Source of the DNA: Microbacterium sp. K24
GTDB lineage: Bacteria > Actinomycetota > Actinomycetes > Actinomycetales > Microbacteriaceae
Direction: 5' to 3'
DNA length: 54,661 nt
Assembly: GCF_004794465.1 (NCBI RefSeq)
Contig: NZ_SSDJ01000057.1
Span: 1-54,661 of the forward strand
The notes beneath the pieces are model-generated. The model had not been told where the DNA came from. It saw only the letters and a list, made by a program, of their open reading frames with translations, and did no database searches. Every line of letters begins with the position of its first letter. Position 1 is the first letter of the stretch. Both the position numbers and the translations under genes were made by a program. Positions 34,475 to 42,155 of this stretch are shown here, in pieces.

Positions 34475-34508
34475 TTGGAGTGTAAACATCGGATGTCTAT
34501 ACTGTCAA
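34475..34508. promoter_or_regulatory. Divergent promoters sharing one FCD-GntR operator
   Basis: Operator ACATCGGATGT (34486-34496). Rightward promoter: TTGGAG (34475-34480), 17-base spacer, TATACT (34498-34503). Leftward promoter: TTGACA (34508-34503), 18-base spacer, TACACT (34484-34479). The operator lies within both spacers, so one bound protein would silence both halves of the fucose pathway. Confidence 0.8.
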
Positions 34509-34554
34509 CGAGACAGGCCGCGCTGAAGCGGCCATCCGACCGATCAGGAGAATC

Positions 34555-35415
34555 ATGAAGTTCGCGCGGCTGGGCACCCCAGGATCCGAGATCCCCGTCC
34601 TCGTGGAGGGCGACCGCTATCTCGACCTCCGCTCCGTGACATCCGATGTGAACGGGGATTTCCTCGCCGGCGACTTCGCCGCGCGCGTCTCCGCCGCGCG
34701 CGACGCCGGTGAGCTTCCGGAGCTCACGGATGCCGCGGCTCTCCGCATCGGCGCCCCGATCGCCCGGCCGAGCGCCGTGATCTGCGTCGGCATGAACTAC
34801 GCCGCGCACGCGGCCGAATCGGGGTCGCAGCCGCCGACCATCCCGATCATCTTCCTGAAGACCCCGAACACGGTCGTCGGCCCGAACGACGCGGTCACCA
34901 TCCCCCGCGGCAGCGAGAAGACCGACTGGGAGGTCGAGCTCGGCATCGTGATCGGCGCCCGCGCCGCCTACCTCGACTCCCCCGAGGAGTCGATGGCGCA
35001 CGTGGCCGGATTCGTGGTGGCCAACGACGTCTCCGAGCGCGCATTCCAGATCGAGGTGTCGGGCGGGCAGTGGTCGAAGGGCAAGATCGCACCGGGATTC
35101 AACCCGACCGGGCCGTGGCTGGTCACCCCTGACGAGGTCGACCACCACGCCCTCGGTCTGCGCAGCTTCGTGAACGGCGAGCCGCGGCAGGACTCGAACA
35201 CGAGCGACATGATCTTCTCGGTCGAGCACATCGTGCACCACCTGTCGCAGTACGTGACCCTCGAGCCGGGCGACCTCATCCTCACCGGAACCCCGCAGGG
35301 CGTCGCGCTCTCGGGCAACTTCCCCTACCTCGCGGCGGGCGACGTCGTCGAGGTCGAGATCGACGGCCTCGGCCGACAGCGTCAGGAGTTCGTGGCATGG
35401 GAGGCACAGAAATGA
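34555..35415 (+). CDS. FAH-family hydrolase, probable 2,4-diketo-3-deoxy-L-fuconate hydrolase
   Basis: 286 residues, fumarylacetoacetate hydrolase fold. The core starts CVGMNYAAHAAESG; metal ligands are in WEVELGIVIG and VANDVSERAFQ, with GKIAPGFNPTGPWLV and LILTGTPQGVALS typical of the family. In the oxidative L-fucose pathway this enzyme splits 2,4-diketo-3-deoxyfuconate into pyruvate and L-lactate. ATG 34555 has AGGAGAATC upstream. Overlaps the next gene by ATGA. The context makes the substrate likely, although FAH proteins are functionally diverse. Confidence 0.87.
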   Translation: MKFARLGTPGSEIPVLVEGDRYLDLRSVTSDVNGDFLAGDFAARVSAARDAGELPELTDAAALRIGAPIARPSAVICVGMNYAAHAAESGSQPPTIPIIFLKTPNTVVGPNDAVTIPRGSEKTDWEVELGIVIGARAAYLDSPEESMAHVAGFVVANDVSERAFQIEVSGGQWSKGKIAPGFNPTGPWLVTPDEVDHHALGLRSFVNGEPRQDSNTSDMIFSVEHIVHHLSQYVTLEPGDLILTGTPQGVALSGNFPYLAAGDVVEVEIDGLGRQRQEFVAWEAQK

Positions 35416-36179
35416 CCCTTCGTCAGGCTCAGGGACCGATTCAAGGACTCGTCGCGATCGTCACCGGCGGAGCCTCCGGCATCGGCGCCGCGATCGCGCA
35501 GCGTCTGCATGCCGACGGCGCGCAGATCGCCGTGCTCGACCGCGACACCTCGGGAGCGGATGCCGCCTTCGCGGCGTTCACGGCCGACGTGTCGGACCGC
35601 GCGAGCGTGGATGCCGCCGTCGCGGCCGTGGCCGAGCAGTTCGGCCGCATCGACATCGTCGTCAACAACGCCGGAATCGGTGCCACCGGAGACGTCTCCG
35701 CGAACAACGACGACGAGTGGGCGCGCGTCCTGTCGATCAACGTGACCGGCATCGCGCGCGTGACCTCGGCGGCACTGCCCTGGTTGCGGAAGTCGCCGTC
35801 GCCCGCGATCTGCAACACGGCATCCATCGCCTCGACGACCGGCCTGCAGCAACGGGCGCTCTACACCGCATCCAAGGGAGCGGTGTCGGCACTCACCCGT
35901 GCCATGGCCGCCGACCACCTGAGTGAGGGCATCCGCGTGAACGCCGTCAATCCGGGCACGGCCGACACCCCGTGGGTCGGACGGCTGCTCGACGCGGCAT
36001 CCGATCCTGCGGCGGAGCGTGCCGCGCTCGAGGCTCGCCAGCCGCACGGGCGCCTGGTCAGCCCCGACGAGGTCGCCGCCGCCGTCGCCTACCTGGTCAG
36101 CCCCGCGGCCGGTTCGACGACAGGCACCGCCATCGAGGTCGACGGCGGCATGGCTCGCCTCCGCGTGCGCCCCCAGTAG
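35412..36179 (+). CDS. SDR dehydrogenase, probable 2-keto-3-deoxy-L-fuconate dehydrogenase
   Basis: 255 residues, classical short-chain dehydrogenase. TGGASGIGAAIA (about 18-29) binds NAD(P), NNAG is in VVNNAGIGATG, and the catalytic Ser and Tyr/Lys are in CNTASIAST and LYTASKGAV. It should oxidise C4 of 2-keto-3-deoxy-L-fuconate, supplying the FAH hydrolase with which it is translationally coupled. The first nine codons (TLRQAQG region) are made of a repeat-like sequence CCCTTCGTCAGGCTCAGGGA, and the true fold begins only at GLVAIVTGG, so the N-terminus looks extended by repeat DNA. Confidence 0.87.
   Translation: MTLRQAQGPIQGLVAIVTGGASGIGAAIAQRLHADGAQIAVLDRDTSGADAAFAAFTADVSDRASVDAAVAAVAEQFGRIDIVVNNAGIGATGDVSANNDDEWARVLSINVTGIARVTSAALPWLRKSPSPAICNTASIASTTGLQQRALYTASKGAVSALTRAMAADHLSEGIRVNAVNPGTADTPWVGRLLDAASDPAAERAALEARQPHGRLVSPDEVAAAVAYLVSPAAGSTTGTAIEVDGGMARLRVRPQ
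35416..35435. repeat. CCCTTCG...CAGGGA dispersed-repeat-like sequence inside the SDR start
   Basis: CCCTTCGTCAGGCTCAGGGA with terminal CCCT/AGGG arms. Sequences of this type recur widely in intergenic DNA of Microbacteriaceae to my knowledge; here it is translated as the first residues of the SDR. Confidence 0.45.
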
Positions 36180-36208
36180 CGGTCGGTCGCAGCATCCGTC
36201 CCCCGGGT

Positions 36209-36267
36209 TCCGGTCGCACTTTCGGTCGCCTCGGAGGCCGAATGACGGCATCCATTGCGACCGGAAC
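36209..36267. repeat. Family B repeat, copy left of the DUF559-like gene
   Basis: 59 bases from TCCGGTCGCACTTTCGGTCG to GGCATCCATTGCGACCGGAA plus C. Inverted ends TTCCGGTCGCA/TGCGACCGGAA. A second 59-base version in the same orientation is at 37352-37410, on the other side of the next gene. Confidence 0.75.
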
Positions 36268-36350
36268 TCCCGCGATCCTTCCTGCGCGCGCGGCTCCGGA
36301 CCTGTGGAAAGCAGAAGCGGCACTTCCCGCAAAACTGCCATCGTGAGGCG

Positions 36351-37337
36351 ATGACCCGTCCTCGCCCGCTGCCCGCCCATCTCGGCCCGCGTTTCACCGT
36401 GCAACAGGCTCGCAACGCCGGTGTCGCCTCCGGCCGACTGCGCCGAGCGGATCTCGAGGCGCCGTTCCACGGGGTGCGGGTGAGAAGCCGCCGAGATGTC
36501 GCACCCGACGATCTCGATCCGTTCGAGCGGCAGCGCATCGGACGTCTTGCGCGCGCCTACGAATATGCGCCTCGGCTGCGCGAAGGCCAGTTCCTGAGTC
36601 ATGAGAGCGCCGTCGCTCTGTGGGGCGGTCCGCTGCCGTTGACACTGCTCGACGGGAAACCGGCAGACGGGCGCAGTCTCCCTGTGCACGTCACGACGCT
36701 CGGCGACGGGCCGCTGGTTCGGGCCGACGGTGTGCGCGCGCACCGGGATCGCCGCGGCACCATACGACTTGCTCGGCCACCGGGACTCACCGTCTCGACT
36801 CCCGCGTCGACGTTCGCCACGCTCGGCGAATGGAAGCTGATCGATCTGGTGACGCTCGGGGACTACTTCTGCCGCGCCTGGCGGATCGGCTACGGGCGGC
36901 CCGATGCCGGCAGGCAGCCGTATGCGACGATCGACCGACTGCGCGAGGCGGTGGACGGCGCCCGGCGGGTCGGTGCCCCGCGTTTGCGGGAAGCGGTGAA
37001 CCTCATCCGGGAGGACTCATGGTCGGCGCGGGAATCGCAACTGCGCTGCCGCATCGTCTGGGCTGGGCTCCCCGAGCCGGACCTCAACCTCGACATCTAC
37101 ACGCCCGAGGGACGCTTCCTCGGCTGCGCTGATCTCGCTTATCCGCAATGGAAGCTGGCGATCGAGTACCAGAGCATGCTGCACGCCTCGCGGTACGCGG
37201 AGGATGTCGAGCGGATCGCGGGCCTGCGCGCCGCCGGGTGGACGGTCATCGAGGTCACCAGCGCGCTTTTCGCTCGACCCGAGGAGCTGATCCGACGCAT
37301 CCGCGGAGCGATCGCGGCCGCGAAGTCGGCGCGCTGA
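36351..37337 (+). CDS. DUF559-like PD-(D/E)XK protein with N-terminal winged-helix region
   Basis: 328 residues. The N-terminus (RFTVQQARNAGVASGRLRRADLEAPFHGVRV) resembles the AbiEi-type winged helix found before DUF559 domains. The C-terminus shows the endonuclease-like pattern: Asp in CADLAYPQWKLAIEYQSMLH with E-x-Q, then DVERIAGLRAAGWTVIEVT. Such genes are common singletons in actinobacteria, with no established function; a defence or DNA-repair role has been suggested from the fold. It is flanked on both sides by near-identical family B repeats, unlike its neighbours, and has no link to the fucose genes around it, so it looks like an inserted unit. ATG 36351 has GTGAGG upstream. Confidence 0.78.
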   Translation: MTRPRPLPAHLGPRFTVQQARNAGVASGRLRRADLEAPFHGVRVRSRRDVAPDDLDPFERQRIGRLARAYEYAPRLREGQFLSHESAVALWGGPLPLTLLDGKPADGRSLPVHVTTLGDGPLVRADGVRAHRDRRGTIRLARPPGLTVSTPASTFATLGEWKLIDLVTLGDYFCRAWRIGYGRPDAGRQPYATIDRLREAVDGARRVGAPRLREAVNLIREDSWSARESQLRCRIVWAGLPEPDLNLDIYTPEGRFLGCADLAYPQWKLAIEYQSMLHASRYAEDVERIAGLRAAGWTVIEVTSALFARPEELIRRIRGAIAAAKSAR

Positions 37338-37351
37338 CCGTTCAGCGTTGC

Positions 37352-37440
37352 TCCGGTCGCACTTTCTGTCGCCATTTCGTCGCGGAGGCGGCATCCATCG
37401 CGACCGGAACGGATGCCGGCGGCAACAATGGCGACCGGAA
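37352..37440. repeat. Family B repeat, copy right of the DUF559-like gene
   Basis: 37352-37410 matches 36209-36267 at both ends (TCCGGTCGCACTTTC and GGCATCCAT-C-GCGACCGGAAC) and differs mainly in the middle. An extra arm, ATGGCGACCGGAA, follows at 37428-37440. It separates the DUF559-like gene from the convergent fuconolactonase. Confidence 0.75.
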
Positions 37441-37451
37441 CCGCGAGATCG

Positions 37452-38417
37452 TCACTCCCCGCGCAGCCAGCCCAGGATGCCGCGGCGCGGGGTGTCGTCG
37501 GCGTCGTCGGCCACGGCGCCGGCCCCGTAGAAGCTCTCGGCGTTCGCCCAGAGTATCGCGTCGAGGTCGTGCCCGCGTGCCTCGGCCCAGGCGACGATGA
37601 CGTCGAGCCAGCGGGTGCGTGCGGTCGGCTGGTAGGTGGCGGAGCCATCCGCGGGCGCGTGCGGGTCTCCGTGCTCTGCGGGGCCGATCACCGACACCGG
37701 CCAGTCGCTCCCCCACATCAGTCGCTCCACGCCGAACGCGTCGGCGGCCACGTCGAGGAACGGTTCGAGCTGCTCCCGGCTCCAGTTGCCCGAAGCCTCG
37801 GCCGGCAGACCGGACAGCTTGCAGAAGACCTGCGGATGCCGTGCCAGCTCGTCGAGGTCCCGCACCCATTCCACCGACGGCGTGCGCGGGGCATCCGCCG
37901 TGCCGACCTCGGGTTTGCCGAGGTGATCGAGCACCATGCGCAGCTCGGGGATCGCTCCGGCGAGGCGGGCGACGTCGGGCAGCTGCGTCGACCGCACGCA
38001 GGCGTCGAAGGTCCATCCGCGGGCGGCGACCTCGCGCGCTCCGGTGACGAAGGCCGTCGAGACGGCGAGCCCGTCCTCCTCGTTCTGCAGGTTGTGCCGC
38101 ACTCCGACGACGAGCGGATGGGCGGCGAGCTCGTCGAGGTGCGTGATCGTGTCGACTCCGCGGTCGAGGCGCACGCCCGCCACGATCGCGAGCACGCCGA
38201 CCCGCGCGGCCAGCTCCGAGACCCAGCGCACCTCATCGAGGAAGCGGTCCTCGGCGGTCTCGGCCTGCACGAAGACGGCTTTCTCCTCGGCGACCCCGCC
38301 CAGCCGGTCGCGTTCGATCTCGGCCTCGGCGAACCGGGCGTCGTACGGCCCCTCGAGCCAGGTGTACTCGAGGACATCCGGATCCCACAGGTGCAGATGT
38401 GAATCGATGACGCGCAT
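37452..38417 (-). CDS. Amidohydrolase, probable L-fuconolactonase
   Basis: 321 residues, COG3618-type amidohydrolase. Metal-binding His7 and His9 are in VIDSHLHLWDPD, the central MVLDHLGKPEVG and the C-terminal LMWGSDWPVSV (active-site Asp) are typical. The group hydrolyses sugar lactones such as L-fucono-1,4-lactone, which would connect the fucose dehydrogenase to fuconate dehydratase. Compared with relatives of about 290 residues it has a tail of about 25 residues. ATG 38417 lies six bases after CAGGAT, a -10-like hexamer, so it is probably leaderless. It is divergent from the GntR gene with a shared operator in a 46-base gap. Confidence 0.86.
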   Translation of the reverse strand: MRVIDSHLHLWDPDVLEYTWLEGPYDARFAEAEIERDRLGGVAEEKAVFVQAETAEDRFLDEVRWVSELAARVGVLAIVAGVRLDRGVDTITHLDELAAHPLVVGVRHNLQNEEDGLAVSTAFVTGAREVAARGWTFDACVRSTQLPDVARLAGAIPELRMVLDHLGKPEVGTADAPRTPSVEWVRDLDELARHPQVFCKLSGLPAEASGNWSREQLEPFLDVAADAFGVERLMWGSDWPVSVIGPAEHGDPHAPADGSATYQPTARTRWLDVIVAWAEARGHDLDAILWANAESFYGAGAVADDADDTPRRGILGWLRGE

Positions 38418-38435
38418 GCGTCCATCCTGCCTCAG

Positions 38436-38446
38436 ACATCCGATCA
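38436..38446. promoter_or_regulatory. FCD-GntR operator between fuconolactonase and its regulator
   Basis: ACATCCGATCA lies in the middle of the 46-base gap between two start codons. Both flanking -10 elements (CAGGAT leftwards, TAGGAT at 38452-38457 rightwards) are within a few bases, so binding should affect both genes. Confidence 0.7.
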
Positions 38447-38463
38447 ATCGCTAGGATGACGCC

Positions 38464-39141
38464 ATGGCTGTCACCGACGAGGCGATCGAGAAGATCAAGG
38501 CGATGATCGTATCGGGTGAGCTCTCGCCCGGCGATCGGCTCCCTCCCGAGAAGGAGCTGTCCGACCGGCTGGGCCTGTCCCGCAACTCGATGCGCGAGGC
38601 CGTGAAGGCGCTCGAGGTGATCCGCGTGCTCGACGTGCGCCGCGGCGACGGCACCTACGTGACGAGCCTGGAGCCGCATCTGCTGCTCGAGGCGATCTCG
38701 TTCGTCGTCGACATGCACGACGACGACTCGATGCTCGAGATCTTCGCGGTGCGACGGATGCTGGAATCCCAGGCGACCGGCCTCGCCGCGACCCTCGGGA
38801 CCGAAGAGGCGATCGCGGAGCTGGTCGCCGAGATCGACGGGATCGACGCGTCCGTCACGATCGAGGAGCTCGTGGAGCACGACATCCGCTTCCACCGCGA
38901 CATCGTCCGGATGGCGGGGAACGCCTACCTCGCGAGCCTGATCGAGCACCTCAGCAGCCAGACCGTGCGGGCCCGCGTGTGGCGCGGCCTCACCGAGGGC
39001 GGCGCCGTGGAGCGCACCCTGTCTGAGCACCAGGCGATCGCCGAGGCCATCGCGCAGCACGACTCGGCCCTGGCGACCTCGCTGACGACAGCCCACATCG
39101 CGGGCGTCGAGCGGTGGCTGCGTCAGGCGGCATCCGCCTGA
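38464..39141 (+). CDS. GntR-family regulator (FadR/FCD type) of L-fucose catabolism
   Basis: 225 residues. The winged helix AIEKIKAMIVSGELSPGDRLPPEKELSDRLGLSRNSMREAVKAL is followed by an FCD domain whose metal site histidines are seen in EHDIRFHRDIVRMAGN and SEHQAIAEAIAQHD. It should repress in the absence of a fucose-derived acid (inference). The site ACATCNGATSW occurs at its own promoter, at the fuconate dehydratase/FAH promoter and before the RbsABC-like importer, defining a regulon. TAGGAT ends six bases before the ATG, so translation is likely leaderless. Confidence 0.92.
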   Translation: MAVTDEAIEKIKAMIVSGELSPGDRLPPEKELSDRLGLSRNSMREAVKALEVIRVLDVRRGDGTYVTSLEPHLLLEAISFVVDMHDDDSMLEIFAVRRMLESQATGLAATLGTEEAIAELVAEIDGIDASVTIEELVEHDIRFHRDIVRMAGNAYLASLIEHLSSQTVRARVWRGLTEGGAVERTLSEHQAIAEAIAQHDSALATSLTTAHIAGVERWLRQAASA

Positions 39142-39157
39142 CCATCCTCCGGACCGG

Positions 39158-39841
39158 TCAGGCCCCGAGGCGCTCCATGGCGGCATCGAACTCGGCGGCC
39201 GAGCTGTCGCTCACCTCGTGCGTGAGCATCCGCTCGATCACGTCGGGAGCAGCCGTGAAGTAGGGCACACCCAGCATCCGCAGGCCCACGATGTCCTCCG
39301 GGGAGCGCAGCGATGCCGCGAGCACGTTGGTGCCGCTGCCGATGCACACGTCCTGCATCCGCGCGATGACGTCCTCCGCACCCGGGCCCGAGAAGCCCGT
39401 CACGGCGGCCGCGTCGCGCATCCGTCCGAGGTACGGCGCGATGTACTGCACACCGATGCTCGCGGCCGCGAGCGCCTGCGCGACCCCGTACACGGCCGTG
39501 ACGAGAACCGAGGCGCCATCGCGGACGAGGGCGGATGCCGCGGCGAAACCGTCTGTCGTCGCCGGCACCTTCACCGCCACCCGATCGCCCAGCGCACGGA
39601 TGCCCTCGGCATTGCGCAGCATGGCTGCGGTGTCACTGCCCCAGGTCTGGAAGAAGACCTCCTGCGCCCCCTCGGACACCCAGCGCGCGTAGAGGTCGGG
39701 GATATCGGCAGCAGTCCGGCCCCCGCGCTCGAGGATGGTCGGATTCGTCGTCACGCCGTGCACGATGCCTCCGGCGAGGAGCCGCGATACGCGGTCGACG
39801 TCGGCGCTGTCGACATACAGACGGGGGGCGATCGCGGTCAT
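39158..39841 (-). CDS. Transaldolase-family aldolase (fructose-6-phosphate-aldolase-like)
   Basis: 227 residues, the short TalC/FSA length. The barrel shows Asp11 in LYVDSADVDRVS, TTNPTILERGG at 31-41 and the Schiff-base lysine Lys91 in RVAVKVPATTDG; the C-terminal EDIVGLRMLGVPYFTAAPDVIERM is typical. It makes or breaks a ketose(-phosphate) C-C bond in the cytosol. A promoter TTGACT, 18 bases, TACATT overlaps a HutC-type GntR operator. Divergent from ribokinase, with which it shares two operators, so it belongs to the GntR (41327) regulon. Confidence 0.9.
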   Translation of the reverse strand: MTAIAPRLYVDSADVDRVSRLLAGGIVHGVTTNPTILERGGRTAADIPDLYARWVSEGAQEVFFQTWGSDTAAMLRNAEGIRALGDRVAVKVPATTDGFAAASALVRDGASVLVTAVYGVAQALAAASIGVQYIAPYLGRMRDAAAVTGFSGPGAEDVIARMQDVCIGSGTNVLAASLRSPEDIVGLRMLGVPYFTAAPDVIERMLTHEVSDSSAAEFDAAMERLGA

Positions 39842-39858
39842 CGGTTCTCCAGGGTCGG

Positions 39859-39903
39859 AACCTGTCGTTACAGGTTCGGCTTCGGCTAATGTAATGACAG
39901 CCG
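39859..39903. promoter_or_regulatory. Two HutC-GntR operators, aldolase/ribokinase divergent gap
   Basis: AACCTGTCGTTACAGGTT (39859-39876) has perfect 7-base arms. The second site, core TGTAATGACA (39890-39899), is the complement of TGTCATTACA and overlaps the aldolase -10. Centres are 27 bases apart. Confidence 0.75.
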
Positions 39904-39934
39904 CAGACGTGAGTCAAAGAGGATCAGGAGTGCC

Positions 39935-40897
39935 ATGACCCCCGCAGAACCAGGAGATCGCTCCGGCGTCGTCATCGTCGGCAGCGTCACTGCCGATGTG
40001 ACCACCTTCTCACGTCGACTGCCGGCTCGCGGCGAGACGATCCTCGGCGACGAGTTCACGCTGATGCTCGGCGGCAAGGGCGCCAACCAGGCGGTGGCCG
40101 CAGGTCGCTCCGGCGCTCGCACGAGCTTCGTCGGCTGCGTCGGCGACGACCTCTTCCACGACCTCGTGGTCGACGGCCTCGGCGAGGCGGGTGTCGATCT
40201 CACCCACCTGCGCACCGTCCCCGGCCCGACCGGCATCGCGCACATCCGTGTCGACGCCTCGGCGCAGAACGACATCGTGATGGTCCCGCTCGCCAACGCC
40301 GCGCTGAGCACCGAGCAGATCGACGCGGCCCTCGGCGCCCTCGCCCCGACGACGTCCGTCCTCCTGACGCAGCTCGAGACGCCGTCCGCTCTCACGGCCC
40401 ACATCACCGCACGCGGGCGCGAGCACGACATGACCGTGATCCTCGACCCGGCCCCGGCGGCCGAGCTCCCGCCCGAGATCTGGCAGAGCGTCGACATCGT
40501 CACGCCGAACGAGACCGAGGCCACGCTGATCAGCGGCATCGAGGTGACGGATGCCGCGTCGGCAGAGCTCGCCGGCCTCTGGTTCCTCCGGCAGGGAGTC
40601 GGCGCCGCGGTCATCACGCTCGCGGGGCAGGGCTCCTGCGTCGTGACCGGCGAGGGCGCGACGATCGTCCCGCCGTTCCCCGTCGAGGCGGTCGACACGA
40701 CGGCCGCCGGAGACGCCTACGCCGGCTACCTCGGCGCCGCCCTCGCGAACGGCAGCACGCTGACCGAGGCCGTGCGCCTCGCCACCGCGGCCGGCGCGCT
40801 GACCGTGACCAAGCAGGGCGCTTCGCCGAGCCTGCCGCACCGAGCCGATGTCGACGCCTTCCTGGCGGAGCGGGAATCGGCGCCCGCCGTCCACTGA
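39935..40897 (+). CDS. rbsK: Ribokinase (PfkB family)
   Basis: 320 residues. GGKGANQAVAAGRSGA (about 46-61) is the first PfkB signature and DTTAAGDAYAGYLGAAL the second, with the catalytic Asp in AAGD. VTPNETEATLISG is the conserved N/E region of ribokinases. It phosphorylates ribose, or a related sugar, using ATP. Next come rbsD and a GntR regulator in the same direction with short gaps, a minimal ribose operon. GATCAGGAG precedes the ATG. Sugar specificity is not certain because the regulon also includes an unrecognised pathway. Confidence 0.91.
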   Translation: MTPAEPGDRSGVVIVGSVTADVTTFSRRLPARGETILGDEFTLMLGGKGANQAVAAGRSGARTSFVGCVGDDLFHDLVVDGLGEAGVDLTHLRTVPGPTGIAHIRVDASAQNDIVMVPLANAALSTEQIDAALGALAPTTSVLLTQLETPSALTAHITARGREHDMTVILDPAPAAELPPEIWQSVDIVTPNETEATLISGIEVTDAASAELAGLWFLRQGVGAAVITLAGQGSCVVTGEGATIVPPFPVEAVDTTAAGDAYAGYLGAALANGSTLTEAVRLATAAGALTVTKQGASPSLPHRADVDAFLAERESAPAVH

Positions 40898-40920
40898 GTC
40901 GGCCGCAACGGAGGAGAACC

Positions 40921-41325
40921 ATGCGCAAGTCCGCCACCACGATCAACCCCGCACTCTCGCGCGTGATCAGCGAGACCGGGCACACCGACCTGCTCGTCGT
41001 CACCGATGCGGGGCTGCCGATCCCCACCGGATCGGAGCGCATCGACCTCGCCTACCGCCCCGGGGCGCCGGCGTTCCTCGACGTGCTCGACACCGTGCTC
41101 GCCGAGCTCGTGGTCGAGGGTGCGACGGTCTCCGCCGAGGTCGCCGAGAAGAGCCCCGAGGTGCTCGACGCCCTGCGCGAGCGCTTCGCCGGCATGGGCT
41201 TCGAGATCGAGCTCGTGCCGCACGTCGAGTTCAAGAAGCTCACACAGGGTGCACGCGCGTTCGTGCGTTCCGGCGAGTTCACGCCGTATGCGAACGTGAT
41301 CCTGCACGCGGGAGTCGCGTACTGA
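40921..41325 (+). CDS. rbsD: D-ribose pyranase
   Basis: 134 residues, RbsD/FucU family. NPALSRVISETGHTDLLVVTDAGLPIP contains the active-site His of GHTD, and the C-terminus VEFKKLTQGARAFVRSGEFTPYANVILHAGV matches E. coli RbsD closely. It interconverts pyranose and furanose forms of ribose for the kinase. GGAGAACC precedes the ATG. Lies between rbsK and gntR, one base from the latter, in one transcript. FucU-type fucose mutarotase activity is an alternative, but the sequence is RbsD-like. Confidence 0.93.
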   Translation: MRKSATTINPALSRVISETGHTDLLVVTDAGLPIPTGSERIDLAYRPGAPAFLDVLDTVLAELVVEGATVSAEVAEKSPEVLDALRERFAGMGFEIELVPHVEFKKLTQGARAFVRSGEFTPYANVILHAGVAY

Positions 41326-41326
41326 C

Positions 41327-42142
41327 ATGAGCGTCACCAGCCCCGACACGATCGATCGGCACTCCGCCGCCCCGATGTACGACCAGCTGCGCCAGCTGAT
41401 CATCGAGGGCATCGCGCGCGACGGCCTGCAGCCCGGCGACCCTCTTCCCGGCGAGCACCGGCTGTGCGAGCGCTACGGCATCTCCCGCACCGTCGTGCGG
41501 CAGGCGCTCGCTCAGCTCGAGCATGAGGGGCTCGTCGAGCGCGTCAAGGGCAAGGGCACGTTCGTCTCACGACCGCGGACCAGCGAGAGCCTGGTGCACA
41601 CGCTCGTCGGTCTGTACGACGATGTCGAACGCCGTGGCGGCCACGTGCACAGTGATGTGCTGCGTCATGAGCGGACGACCGCCGACGAGGAGATCGCCGT
41701 CGCGCTCGAGCTCCCGGTCGGGTCGCCGGTCGTCGCACTCGAACGACTCCGTCATGTGGACGGCGAGCCGTGGTCGCTGTCGACGACGTGGATGCCGGAT
41801 GCCGTCGGCGCCGTCACGCTCGGCGCCGATCTGTCCGAGGCGTCGCTGTACCGCCTCCTCGCCGACAACGGCGTCGTCGCGACGCACGGGGTGCGGTCGG
41901 CGGAGGCCACCGTCGCGACGCATGAACAGGCACAGCTTCTCGGCGTCAGCGCGGGGTCGGCCCTGCTGCGGCTGCGCAGCGTGAGTCGCAGTGCCGACGG
42001 CACCCCGATGGAGTACTTCATCGCGTACCACCGCGGCGACCGCTCGCGCTTCGAGTTCCAACTGCAGCAGGAGCAGTCGCAGGCATCTCTCCTGCACGTC
42101 GACGGCGATGGCGGCGCTTCTCCGGCAGGCACGGTCGGCTGA
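41327..42142 (+). CDS. GntR-family regulator (HutC/UTRA type) of the ribose-type regulon
   Basis: 271 residues. The winged helix (PMYDQLRQLIIEGIARDGLQPGDPLPGEHRLCERYGISRTVVRQAL, about 17-61) is followed by a UTRA ligand domain (DVLRHERTTADEEIAVALELPVGSPVVALERLR to FIAYHRGDRSRFEFQL). A 25-residue tail follows. It is the last gene of the rbsK-rbsD-gntR unit. Operators with the core TGTCATTACA before this unit, before the importer and before the operon at 20.8 kb make it the likely regulator of all three (inference). The tail LLHVDGDGG is encoded by a 21-base sequence found again at 42973-42993. Confidence 0.92.
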   Translation: MSVTSPDTIDRHSAAPMYDQLRQLIIEGIARDGLQPGDPLPGEHRLCERYGISRTVVRQALAQLEHEGLVERVKGKGTFVSRPRTSESLVHTLVGLYDDVERRGGHVHSDVLRHERTTADEEIAVALELPVGSPVVALERLRHVDGEPWSLSTTWMPDAVGAVTLGADLSEASLYRLLADNGVVATHGVRSAEATVATHEQAQLLGVSAGSALLRLRSVSRSADGTPMEYFIAYHRGDRSRFEFQLQQEQSQASLLHVDGDGGASPAGTVG

Positions 42143-42155
42143 GCGGACCGGCCGA

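Noticed and set aside
34430..34489. Upstream ATG start for fuconate dehydratase at 34489
   Set aside because: It would place the start inside the promoter and operator. The GTG at 34429 has a SD and gives catalytic residues the same numbers as the characterised enzyme.
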